Of a DNA stretch of 7,651 nt, positions 1 through 5,730 are shown piece after piece (position 1 is the first letter of the stretch; each line of letters starts with the position of its first letter). The notes below the pieces were generated by a model. That model did no database searches, had not been told where the DNA came from, and saw only the letters and a list, made by a program, of their open reading frames with translations. The DNA comes from an uncultured bacterium (GTDB lineage: Bacteria; Patescibacteriota; Minisyncoccia; Phycocordibacterales; UBA9973), in NCBI GenBank assembly GCA_903825265.1, contig CAIJZW010000053.1, positions 1 through 7,651 on the forward strand. Direction: 5' to 3'. A program made the position numbers and the translations under genes.

Positions 1-2
1 AA

Positions 3-2024
3 GTAGATTTTTCTGTGTATGAAAAAATAATAGAAACTCAGTTTTGTAATAACAATCCTGTAATGTATGAAGATGAAATAAGAGTTCTTTATGATAAATA
101 TGTTGAATATTTTAAAAATAAAAATATTCCTAATAATATATCTTATGAATTTGGAAGAGGTGTAATGGATTATACTTCTAATGGCAGTGAAGTAGATAAA
201 AATACAAAAGAAAAAACTTTAGATAGATCATATAAAATTTTTTATGATATTGCAGAAAAAAATCCCGAAGAGATGTCCCATTTAACAAATGGAACTCATC
301 ATATTTTTGAATTTGTTAAGCCTGATATATTTTTTGATACATATATAAGGATTAAAGAATCAAAAGTCTTGAGTGAGTATTTTGAAGGAGGACAATTTAG
401 TCAATTAGAATACAATATGTCTTATTGTGGAACTGAAGAATATACAAAAGCTCTTTTAAGTAAAATTAATTTTAAGGATTCAATTTCTTGTTTAAAGTCA
501 AGTCAGTTAATTAATTTAGCTGTTGATCTGGCTGATTATGGAAGAGATGTTATATATAGTCATGAAATAAGTGAAAAGATAATTAAAGCATTAAAATCTA
601 AAATGAATAATCCAGACTCTATCTATTTATTAGGGTCAAAAACCAAATATATGATTTCAAGATTTGAAAAATATTATTCACCTTTTGTTCCTCAAAATAA
701 TATTTTTAAAATATCACCCAATAAATTTGCTTTCATTAAAGAAGGAGAGTTATATATTGTAGGTGATATTGATAGTCATTTATATAATAAAATAAAAGAA
801 TATAATGAAATAAGTAGTAATCTAGATACTTCATCAAAAGAACTTATAGAAAAAGAAATTTTTTCTTATATGTCTCCAATCTCAGAAAGTGATTTAAGTT
901 TAAAAGTAAAAGATATAAATAAATTACAATTAACAGAATATATAAATTTGATTGGAACAGATTATAGATTTTTTTTAGAAAAAGAATTTAAATTTAACTT
1001 CTCAGAAGTGTCTATTCCAGAACAGTTTTATTTTTTAGAATTTATACAAAAACAAACAAATTCATCAATACTACCAATTAAAGAATTTATTAAAAAATAT
1101 AATAAAGATGGTTTTAAAACTTTTCTTTCTATCGAACATGGTGGAAAAGAAATGGGGGATAAGATTTTAACTCTTGGAGAAAATTTGCCAGAGGATATAG
1201 CTAGAAAAGTTTTTGCAAAATATAGTGAGATTATAGATAGTGCAGATAAGGCTGAAGAGGAAGTTAAAATGCTTTATAAAAAAGAAAATATTCCAGGGGA
1301 AGTATTTATCTCTATTAAAGAAACTCTCTTAAAAAGAGGTGTTTCATTGCTTTCTAATTTATCTGATCAAGTAAAAGAAAATAAAAATATAAATGAAGAA
1401 GAAATATTAAAGACACTTGAAGATATAAAAACTTCCACTATTATCATGGGTCAATCTTATATAGAACTTCATAAACAAGGAATTAAAGTTTCAATTGAAG
1501 ATATTAAAAATACTACTCTTGAGAAAATAAAAGCAGAAAATCTTTCGATAGAAGAAAAACAAGAACTTTTAAAAGTTTATGAAAATGGTCGCCCAAAAGA
1601 AACTTACGAGAATAATGAACATATAAAATTATTAAGAAATGAATTTGAAGAAACATTAAATAACAAAGATACTTTTGTATTTAATATTCGTTTTAATGGG
1701 GAAATAGTTGCTTTTGCTACCTTTAATAAAGAAAATGAAGATACTCTACATATAGGTGGACTTACTTTCATAGATGATGTTAGGAATCCAGCTATTGGGG
1801 CTGCAGTTATGAATTCAATAATGAAAGAGTTTAGTAGTTTTAATATTAAAGCCTTAGTGCATAGTGAAAATAAAGTTCTTGCAATGTATCAAAAACGTTT
1901 TGGATTCAAAATAGTAAAAGAGTTACCAAGAGAAGAAAATGCTGGAGAACTTTATTATGAAATAGAAAAGAAGAAAACTTCTAATGAGATAAATATTAAC
2001 GAAAGTCATTCTCGAGCTGCTTAA
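3..2024 (+). CDS. Large protein with C-terminal GNAT acetyltransferase domain, 5' end cut by window
   Basis: The frame is open to the window edge (it reads V-D-F-S before the GTG at 15), so the true start is probably upstream; GTG at 15 is only the first possible internal start. Numbering from that GTG gives 669 residues. Residues about 550-652 look like a GNAT fold: beta strands around FVFNIRFNGEIVAFATF, an acetyl-CoA pyrophosphate-binding-like loop VRNPAIGAA (about 589-597) followed by a helix, and a motif-B-like segment LAMYQKRFGF (622-631). GNAT enzymes move an acyl group from acyl-CoA to an amine; the substrate here is unknown. The first 540 or so residues are charged, largely helical in appearance and not recognised; no signal peptide or membrane segment is visible. 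The Lys/Asn-rich tail ends at TAA, which directly abuts the stop codon of the opposing regulator gene. Certain as a gene, fairly sure of GNAT, function unknown. Confidence 0.85.
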   Translation, partial: VDFSVYEKIIETQFCNNNPVMYEDEIRVLYDKYVEYFKNKNIPNNISYEFGRGVMDYTSNGSEVDKNTKEKTLDRSYKIFYDIAEKNPEEMSHLTNGTHHIFEFVKPDIFFDTYIRIKESKVLSEYFEGGQFSQLEYNMSYCGTEEYTKALLSKINFKDSISCLKSSQLINLAVDLADYGRDVIYSHEISEKIIKALKSKMNNPDSIYLLGSKTKYMISRFEKYYSPFVPQNNIFKISPNKFAFIKEGELYIVGDIDSHLYNKIKEYNEISSNLDTSSKELIEKEIFSYMSPISESDLSLKVKDINKLQLTEYINLIGTDYRFFLEKEFKFNFSEVSIPEQFYFLEFIQKQTNSSILPIKEFIKKYNKDGFKTFLSIEHGGKEMGDKILTLGENLPEDIARKVFAKYSEIIDSADKAEEEVKMLYKKENIPGEVFISIKETLLKRGVSLLSNLSDQVKENKNINEEEILKTLEDIKTSTIIMGQSYIELHKQGIKVSIEDIKNTTLEKIKAENLSIEEKQELLKVYENGRPKETYENNEHIKLLRNEFEETLNNKDTFVFNIRFNGEIVAFATFNKENEDTLHIGGLTFIDDVRNPAIGAAVMNSIMKEFSSFNIKALVHSENKVLAMYQKRFGFKIVKELPREENAGELYYEIEKKKTSNEININESHSRAA

Positions 2025-2780
2025 TTAAAGCTGTTCAGCAGTTTCCCATATATAATCGAATATCGCTTGGTTTGTTTTATAAATATCGGGATCTTCTATG
2101 ATGATGCCGATATTTCTTTTGGGGTCTAGAGTAATAAAGCTTACTTTATTATCATAAATCATAACAATAGTTGCGAAATGAATTTTTTGTTTAACTATTC
2201 TTTGCTCTGTTAAATTTTTGTCATCTGTTTTTGCTACTTCTCTTACAGTAGATGAATCTGTGGAGATTATTCTTTTCTTTACATTATTTTTTAATCTTCT
2301 GTTAACATATTCTTTATTAATATCTGGATATACTTCTAAGACAGTATCCGTATCAACGAAAGAGCATATATCTGTCTCTGAAGTTAGGGAATCAAGAGCA
2401 ACTTTTAAAATACCATCTTTGCCTTCATAGAATTGAATGTTAGGTTTACCAACAAATAAATTATATTTAGAAATCATTTGACCGATAGATTCGTCTAACG
2501 ATTTTTTTATATTTTCTATTTCTATTTTCTTTTTATCTAATAGTTTTTCTAATTCTCTTGGGTGGATAGGGGAAAAAAGAGTTATCTTGCCTCCAGTATC
2601 TTTCTTCTCAACAATGCTTTTTGCTATTAGATCATCAAGTATTTTATAAGTAAGAGGTCTACCGAGATTTGTTCGAAGAGCCACAATGCGAGCAGGCATG
2701 AGTCCTCCTTCTAAAAGTACATTATATATATTAGATTCATCTTCTGTGAGTCCTAAACTAATTAAAAGTTCTTTATTCAT
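2025..2780 (-). CDS. TrmB-family winged-helix transcriptional regulator
   Basis: A 251-residue protein. Residues 1-74 form a TrmB-type winged helix: LGLTEDESNIYNVLLEGG is the characteristic first helix pair, RTNLGRPLTYKILDDLIAKSIVEK the recognition helix region, and ITLFSPIHP the wing. Residues 75-100 are a Lys/Glu-rich helix, probably a dimerising coiled coil. Residues 110-251 are a TrmB-like C-terminal effector domain containing PNIQFYEGKDGILKVALD. Family members are DNA-binding repressors or activators that often respond to a small ligand, commonly sugars in archaea; the ligand here is unknown. The start fits a perfect TTGACA/TATACT promoter whose -10 ends 7 nt before ATG, implying a leaderless mRNA. 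Palindromes cover this promoter, so autoregulation is plausible. The gene is divergent from the structured RNA transcription unit and may control it as well (inference). Confident in the family, not in the target. Confidence 0.88.
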   Translation of the reverse strand: MNKELLISLGLTEDESNIYNVLLEGGLMPARIVALRTNLGRPLTYKILDDLIAKSIVEKKDTGGKITLFSPIHPRELEKLLDKKKIEIENIKKSLDESIGQMISKYNLFVGKPNIQFYEGKDGILKVALDSLTSETDICSFVDTDTVLEVYPDINKEYVNRRLKNNVKKRIISTDSSTVREVAKTDDKNLTEQRIVKQKIHFATIVMIYDNKVSFITLDPKRNIGIIIEDPDIYKTNQAIFDYIWETAEQL

Positions 2781-2786
2781 AATATA

Positions 2787-2828
2787 AAGTATATACTTGT
2801 TATATGTTCTGTCAACTATTTTTGACAG
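2787..2828. promoter_or_regulatory. Candidate operator palindromes over the regulator promoter
   Basis: Two dyads overlap the promoter. AAGTATATACTT (2787-2798) is a perfect 12-bp palindrome over the -10 box. CTGTCAA (2809-2815) and TTGACAG (2822-2828) form a 7-bp inverted repeat with a 6-bp spacer that contains the -35 box in its minus-strand reading. This placement is typical of repressor operators, so autoregulation by the adjacent TrmB-like protein is a reasonable inference. Palindromes containing TATA are frequent by chance in AT-rich DNA, so the CTGTCAA pair is the stronger one. Confidence 0.4.
2788..2815 (-). promoter_or_regulatory. Sigma70 promoter of the TrmB-like gene
   Basis: On the minus strand TTGACA (2810-2815) and TATACT (2788-2793) are separated by 16 bp. 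Only 7 nt lie between the -10 box and the ATG at 2780, so transcription should begin at or next to the start codon, giving a leaderless message with no room for a Shine-Dalgarno site. Confidence 0.75.
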
Positions 2829-2908
2829 TATTAACCTTATTTTATAATAAAACCTTATAAAATGTCATATTTTAGCCTTATATAGCAGTATATTAATATC
2901 ACATAGTA

Positions 2909-2937
2909 TTGACACATTGTAAACATTATGCTATACT
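2909..2937 (+). promoter_or_regulatory. Consensus extended -10 promoter driving the structured RNA
   Basis: TTGACA (2909-2914), an exact 17-bp spacer, TATACT (2932-2937) and a TG at 2929-2930 giving an extended -10. This is the best promoter in the window and predicts a start near 2943-2945. The next credible start codon is about 710 nt downstream, so what it drives first is RNA rather than protein. Confidence 0.85.
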
Positions 2938-2943
2938 ATCCAC

Positions 2944-3640
2944 AAGAGTTAAGGAAGAGAAGTCGAGAGGCTTACCTTCCAAAACGAGGAGAGAGTTCAT
3001 TCAAGGAAATATACGAAGATTGATGTTCACATCTGAACCGTTCAAATATAATTAATAAATGAATGGGATGGTACCTAGACCTGTAAGCTAGGAAATAAGA
3101 GATAGTGCTCTAGAACAATCTTTAAAACATATCTGTTTGCACCGTGAATAGTTTACATAGCTTCAGCCGCAAACCGAAACTATATAAACAATATATTCAC
3201 AAACGAGTATTCATCATCGAAAGGTGGTGGGGACATCGACAGACCATAAGGACTTAACCCATTCTTGTGATCTGAAATGTCTTTACGAAGGAATTCATTA
3301 CTGAAGAGAGAGTTAGTAATGAGAGCCTAGAGAGGAGAGAGGCCAGATCTAGGGTATTAGACAAATTCTTTGAAAATAAAATATTGTGCGAGTTGAGAAT
3401 TTATTAAAATGAGATGTTAAAATTTTAGTAAAAGCATAAAGAATGCAAAACTTTTGTATTTTTTGTGCTTTTACTAAGGAACACATCATTGTTAGTACTC
3501 TCCATATGTTAATTCTTGATATAGGCTTGGTGGCCAGGAGACGGGATATGTAAAAGAAAAAAAATTAGGTCGTTGTACCTACCATAAGAGATTTTCTCTT
3601 ACTGGATGAAGAAAACAACTAAGCTATAAGATCTAGCAAA
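2944..3640 (+). ncRNA. Large ornate structured RNA, family not recognised
   Basis: About 700 nt with no credible ORF, behind a near-perfect promoter, richer in G and in purines than the flanking genes. Helices I can pair by eye: A 2953-2957/2976-2980 and 2960-2964/2969-2973 with a GAGA tetraloop; 3016-3022/3116-3122 enclosing B 3038-3044/3060-3066 and C 3074-3078/3088-3092; 3127-3133/3545-3551 enclosing everything to 3544; 3136-3142/3386-3392 enclosing D 3144-3150/3194-3200 with 3151-3160/3180-3189, E 3212-3218/3223-3229 with a GAAA tetraloop, F 3231-3282 in three stacked segments, G 3295-3302/3315-3322 and H 3326-3331/3348-3353; 3393-3401/3511-3519 enclosing 3413-3417/3483-3487 and a 25-bp hairpin 3425-3477; 3526-3530/3534-3538; 3582-3591/3595-3605. 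Nearly all are mutually nested. Size and complexity recall the ROOL, GOLLD and OLE classes, but I cannot match it to any. The 3' end is uncertain: only a weak 4-bp hairpin (3623-3637) followed by T6 lies before the next gene, so it may instead be a very long 5' leader of that gene. Confidence 0.65.
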
Positions 3641-3654
3641 TTAATTTTTTAACT

Positions 3655-4971
3655 ATGATGTTAAAGTTAGTTTCACCAATGCAATTATCAGCGTTTATTT
3701 CGATAATCGAAAGAGCTCATAACGGGGAGGAGAGTCTTTTTCCGAAGTACCCAATGGAAGGAAGATGTATAGATTTTATTTATGAATCTTTTGAGAAAGC
3801 TCAAAAAGAAAAAGTAAATATTATTTTTATATGCCCTTTTAATAGAGAGCTGAAGAAAGAGTATTCTTATGAATATATCGTGGTTCCTGAAGAGGAGTCA
3901 CGATGGTTTAGTTTTGGATGGTCAGGCTATCTGTCGTACGACCATAGTTACCTAAATTTAAATTTAGAAGTAAGATCAAAAAAAATATCTTATAAAGATA
4001 TTTTAATTAAGATTGGAAAGATTGTTAAAAAGAGCAATCATAGTCCTTTCTTAAATTTTCAGATTTTTAAGAAAGATGAAAATTGGAATATCAAGTATTC
4101 TTATTTTGGAGAAACTCTTGAAAAAAAAATTATAGGTCGTATTGATATCTATGATAAGGATAAAATGATTTTAGAGTATGATCGTATGTTTTCAGATAAA
4201 GAAACTTGTTATCTACTCGAAAATAGCCAAGATACTACTAGTAGTGTACGTTTTTTTTCGGGAATTCCTTTGTTTATTAGGGAGAAAATAAATAGTTCAA
4301 TTCCGTTATTCAAAGAAAAACCTCGTTTTTCTTTGAAAGAATCAATTTATACAAAAGATATTTTACCTGATCCTGAAAAGGGTAAGGCTTGGATATCTTT
4401 ATACAATAGAGATTCTGAGTTAAATATCAATTATTATGACATTCTCAATAAAGAAGAGGATCGTCGTGTAAATAAAATAAAAAAAATATTTTCCGGGTTT
4501 GATGAAAATCAAGAAGAAAGAATATTTTTTTTTGATATTAATGTTAGTATTTCAAAAAATTCCTATAGTCCTCCTTTGCATAACGGGGCATTCGTTCAGG
4601 TTTCTGAACGAGATTTGGAAGAAAAAATACTAAATAAAAATTTCTCTAGCCTAGAAGAAGGTTTAAGAGAATTTTCAAAAGTTTCTTATAGTGCTGCTCA
4701 AGCGCTTAATTTTAGAGAGAATGGCATTACGCCTTCTTTTGAAGAATTATGTGATACAGCATTTAGAAATTCAGAATACCAATATTTTGAAAAAAATGGA
4801 GGTTTTGTAAGTGCTTCTTATGATTGTCTTTCATATAAGACAATGGGAGGTATAAGCTTCTCGATAAAAATATTAGAAAATAAGAAAGTTGTGATTTCAA
4901 TCATAACTTCAAAATATCGCACGATATACAATAATGCGATAGGTTTTGGGTGGAAAATCCAAGATAAATAA
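3655..4971 (+). CDS. Uncharacterised 438-residue protein downstream of the structured RNA
   Basis: I do not recognise this protein. It is soluble-looking, with no signal peptide, membrane helix, zinc-binding cysteine cluster or obvious nuclease or ATPase motif. It is rich in Lys, Glu, Ser and aromatics. Visible landmarks are an N-terminal helical segment SPMQLSAFISIIERAHNG, an aromatic patch RWFSFGWSGYLSY (83-95), alternating beta-like stretches around 100-165 and 285-300, a helical region about 320-365, and a beta-rich C terminus ending in FGWKIQDK that echoes the earlier FGWSGY. Two ATG codons are in tandem (3655 and 3658) and neither has a Shine-Dalgarno sequence; TTAACT just before the start could pair with AGTTAA at 2947-2952. 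No promoter is evident between the RNA and the gene, so expression from the RNA promoter is likely (inference). The 1.3-kb open frame in very AT-rich DNA supports coding. RuvC, HNH and IscB/TnpB features were looked for and not found. Confidence 0.75.
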   Translation: MMLKLVSPMQLSAFISIIERAHNGEESLFPKYPMEGRCIDFIYESFEKAQKEKVNIIFICPFNRELKKEYSYEYIVVPEEESRWFSFGWSGYLSYDHSYLNLNLEVRSKKISYKDILIKIGKIVKKSNHSPFLNFQIFKKDENWNIKYSYFGETLEKKIIGRIDIYDKDKMILEYDRMFSDKETCYLLENSQDTTSSVRFFSGIPLFIREKINSSIPLFKEKPRFSLKESIYTKDILPDPEKGKAWISLYNRDSELNINYYDILNKEEDRRVNKIKKIFSGFDENQEERIFFFDINVSISKNSYSPPLHNGAFVQVSERDLEEKILNKNFSSLEEGLREFSKVSYSAAQALNFRENGITPSFEELCDTAFRNSEYQYFEKNGGFVSASYDCLSYKTMGGISFSIKILENKKVVISIITSKYRTIYNNAIGFGWKIQDK

Positions 4972-4996
4972 AAAATACCCCCTGAGCTGTGAGGGG
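4966..4996 (-). terminator. Terminator-like hairpin effective on the minus strand
   Basis: CCCCT (4979-4983) pairs with AGGGG (4992-4996) around an 8-nt loop. A-rich sequence at 4966-4976 supplies a U tract only for minus-strand RNA; plus-strand RNA has no U run after the stem. It sits directly behind the stop codon of the 438-residue gene. It could shield that gene from antisense transcription, although I see no minus-strand gene that would need it, so the call is tentative. Confidence 0.35.
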
Positions 4997-5061
4997 CACG
5001 AGACAAGTACAATAGCTTAGTGAAAGCTTGTTTCAAATAACGGGTTAAAGGGTTAACTATT

Positions 5062-5087
5062 GGTCGAGCAAACTTGTTTGCTCGACC
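5062..5087. repeat. Perfect 11-12 bp inverted repeat (hairpin)
   Basis: GGTCGAGCAAA (5062-5072) and TTTGCTCGACC (5077-5087) are exact complements around CTTG, which could add one more pair. The stem is GC-richer than its surroundings. No T tract follows immediately; the nearest is T6 about 22 bp later, so it is a poor intrinsic terminator and more like a palindromic extragenic element or an RNA-protecting hairpin. Confidence 0.6.
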
Positions 5088-5151
5088 TCGTTATTGAGTT
5101 CATAAATATTTTTTAGCCATTTTATTTGTGAATTCATTGCGAGTTTACTTC

Positions 5152-5180
5152 GCTTCGAATTTGCTTTGTAAATTTGAAGC
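5152..5180. repeat. Inverted repeat with 11-bp stem
   Basis: GCTTCGAATTT (5152-5162) pairs with AAATTTGAAGC (5170-5180) through 11 pairs including one G-U, with a 7-nt loop. A smaller GCGA/TCGC stem (5139-5142/5150-5153) overlaps its left side. The element covers the -35 region of the next promoter. Confidence 0.5.
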
Positions 5181-5189
5181 TGGTATAGT
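5161..5189 (+). promoter_or_regulatory. Probable promoter of the small acidic protein gene
   Basis: TTGCTT (5161-5166), 17-bp spacer, TATAGT (5184-5189) with a TG at 5181-5182 that makes an extended -10. The -35 match is weak. The predicted start near 5196 leaves a 45-nt leader carrying the strong ribosome binding site. Confidence 0.45.
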
Positions 5190-5240
5190 TCTTTTAAATA
5201 ATTTCTCAATTAAAAATAAGCCAAGAGGAGGAGCTTAAAA

Positions 5241-5510
5241 ATGGAGAAAAAGGTGCACAATTTAGATCTAATTGCAGTATCACCCCAGATTTTTAATGCA
5301 TGGAAAAACCATGTAATAGTAAAAGTAGCAGAGTGGTATGATTTATCAGGTAGATTGGAAAATATAAATATTTCTGAAATCCCAGATGAGCAATTTAATG
5401 AGCTCGAAAATGGGGATGGGGAAATCTTTATAACTATGCCGGATAAAGTTGAGATCATACTTAATGTCCCAAAAGGACATTGGAGTTGGATTAAAACCAT
5501 TGCTAATTAG
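5241..5510 (+). CDS. Small acidic hypothetical protein (89 aa)
   Basis: The start is fixed by a strong Shine-Dalgarno AGGAGG (5226-5231, within AGAGGAGGAG), 9 nt before ATG, the only clear Shine-Dalgarno site in the window. The protein has no membrane segment, signal peptide or cysteine. The N-terminal third holds KNHVIVKVAEWYDLSG, followed by an acidic middle SEIPDEQFNELENGDGE and a beta-like end KVEIILNVPKGHWSWIKT. It ends in TAG and is followed 7 nt later by an intrinsic terminator, so it is a monocistronic unit with its own probable promoter. I recognise no family. The size and acidity would suit a small regulatory or binding protein, but nothing in the sequence shows a function. The overlapping minus-strand frame is discarded because the plus frame has the ribosome site and terminator. 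Confidence 0.75.
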   Translation: MEKKVHNLDLIAVSPQIFNAWKNHVIVKVAEWYDLSGRLENINISEIPDEQFNELENGDGEIFITMPDKVEIILNVPKGHWSWIKTIAN

Positions 5511-5517
5511 AAAAAAT

Positions 5518-5548
5518 GTGGCAAGAGGAATCTTGCCACTATTATTTT
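5518..5548 (+). terminator. Intrinsic terminator of the small protein gene
   Basis: A perfect 9-bp stem GTGGCAAGA (5518-5526) / TCTTGCCAC (5531-5539) with a GGAA loop, followed by TATTATTTT (5540-5548). It lies 7 bp after the TAG stop and is correctly oriented. Confidence 0.85.
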
Positions 5549-5675
5549 GTCAGTTAATTTTAGTATATTGTAGTGATTTAGTAATAATGTTATTAAATTG
5601 CGAATCTCTCTCCTCGCTCATCTTATTTTATTTTTGATGAGTTTATAATTTAACTAAATTAGCTGACAGAATAAT
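5541..5675. repeat. 135-bp element with long imperfect terminal inverted repeats
   Basis: The left arm 5541-5564 (ATTATTTTGTCAGTTAATTT and on) matches the reverse complement of the right arm 5652-5675 over about 23 positions, with two substitutions and one bulged base. Both substitutions are G-U pairs in plus-strand RNA. The interior holds two smaller dyads: 5582-5587/5590-5595 and CTCATC/GATGAG 5617-5622/5636-5641. No ORF is present. It may be a MITE-like remnant or a structured RNA. The left arm overlaps the T tract of the preceding terminator. Confidence 0.55.
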
Positions 5676-5681
5676 GGTGGT

Positions 5682-5724
5682 AAATAAAACAGCCCCGCAA
5701 CGAAGTTGCGGGGCTGTTTTATTT
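5682..5724 (-). terminator. Bidirectional intrinsic terminator downstream of clpP
   Basis: A perfect 20-bp inverted repeat (5682-5701 / 5705-5724) with a GC-rich core GCCCCGCAAC, a 3-nt loop and flanking A and T runs. It begins 7 bp beyond the clpP stop and has a U tract in both directions, so it ends clpP transcription and would also block plus-strand read-through into clpP antisense. Confidence 0.92.
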
Positions 5725-5730
5725 GCTGAA

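Larger units (their letters stand above)
4972..5240 (+). other. Hairpin-rich intergenic spacer with a tandem heptamer
   Basis: No gene is seen here. After the 4979-4996 stem there is a second hairpin, 5000-5005/5029-5034 stacked on 5014-5018/5024-5028. Then comes a tandem GGGTTAA (5042-5048 and 5050-5056), a 26-nt palindrome at 5062-5087, an AT-rich stretch, and a hairpin at 5152-5180 overlapping a likely promoter for the small downstream gene. The density of structure suggests an extended 3' RNA region or a string of small palindromic repeats. Confidence 0.5.

Noticed and set aside
2218..2430. Plus-strand ORF of 70 codons
   Set aside because: It lies antisense inside the TrmB-like gene, is rich in Ser/Leu/Phe as expected of a reverse-frame shadow, and has no ribosome site.
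3144..3282. Group I intron core
   Set aside because: No recognisable P3-P7 core elements and no exon context.
2944..3640. RNase P RNA, tmRNA or SRP RNA
   Set aside because: No conserved GAGGAAAGUCC / ACAGAA P4 core, no tRNA-like ends or tag frame with CCA, and no SRP GGUCAGG / GGAAG tetraloop core could be found.
3623..3650. Strong intrinsic terminator at the RNA 3' end
   Set aside because: The GCTA/TAGC stem has only 4 bp and the T6 run is 8 nt away from it, too weak to call.
3386..3655. Group II intron starting at GTGCGAG
   Set aside because: GTGCG is present, but there is no domain V hairpin with an AGC triad, no reverse transcriptase, and the flanks are not an interrupted gene. The GTGCGAG is better explained by pairing with 3136-3142.
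2944..4971. IscB/HEARO-type omega RNA plus nuclease
   Set aside because: RNA upstream of an ORF of about 440 residues fits superficially, but the protein has no RuvC, HNH or PLMP motifs and the RNA is longer than usual for HEARO.
4818..5036. Minus-strand ORF of 72 codons
   Set aside because: It runs antisense to the end of the 438-residue gene and across two hairpins, with no promoter or ribosome binding site.
5210..5500. Minus-strand ORF of 96 codons
   Set aside because: It is the antisense shadow of the 89-residue gene, which has the strong Shine-Dalgarno and terminator.
5449..5637. Plus-strand ORF of 62 codons
   Set aside because: It runs through the end of the small gene, its terminator and half of the inverted-repeat element, so it is not a credible gene.
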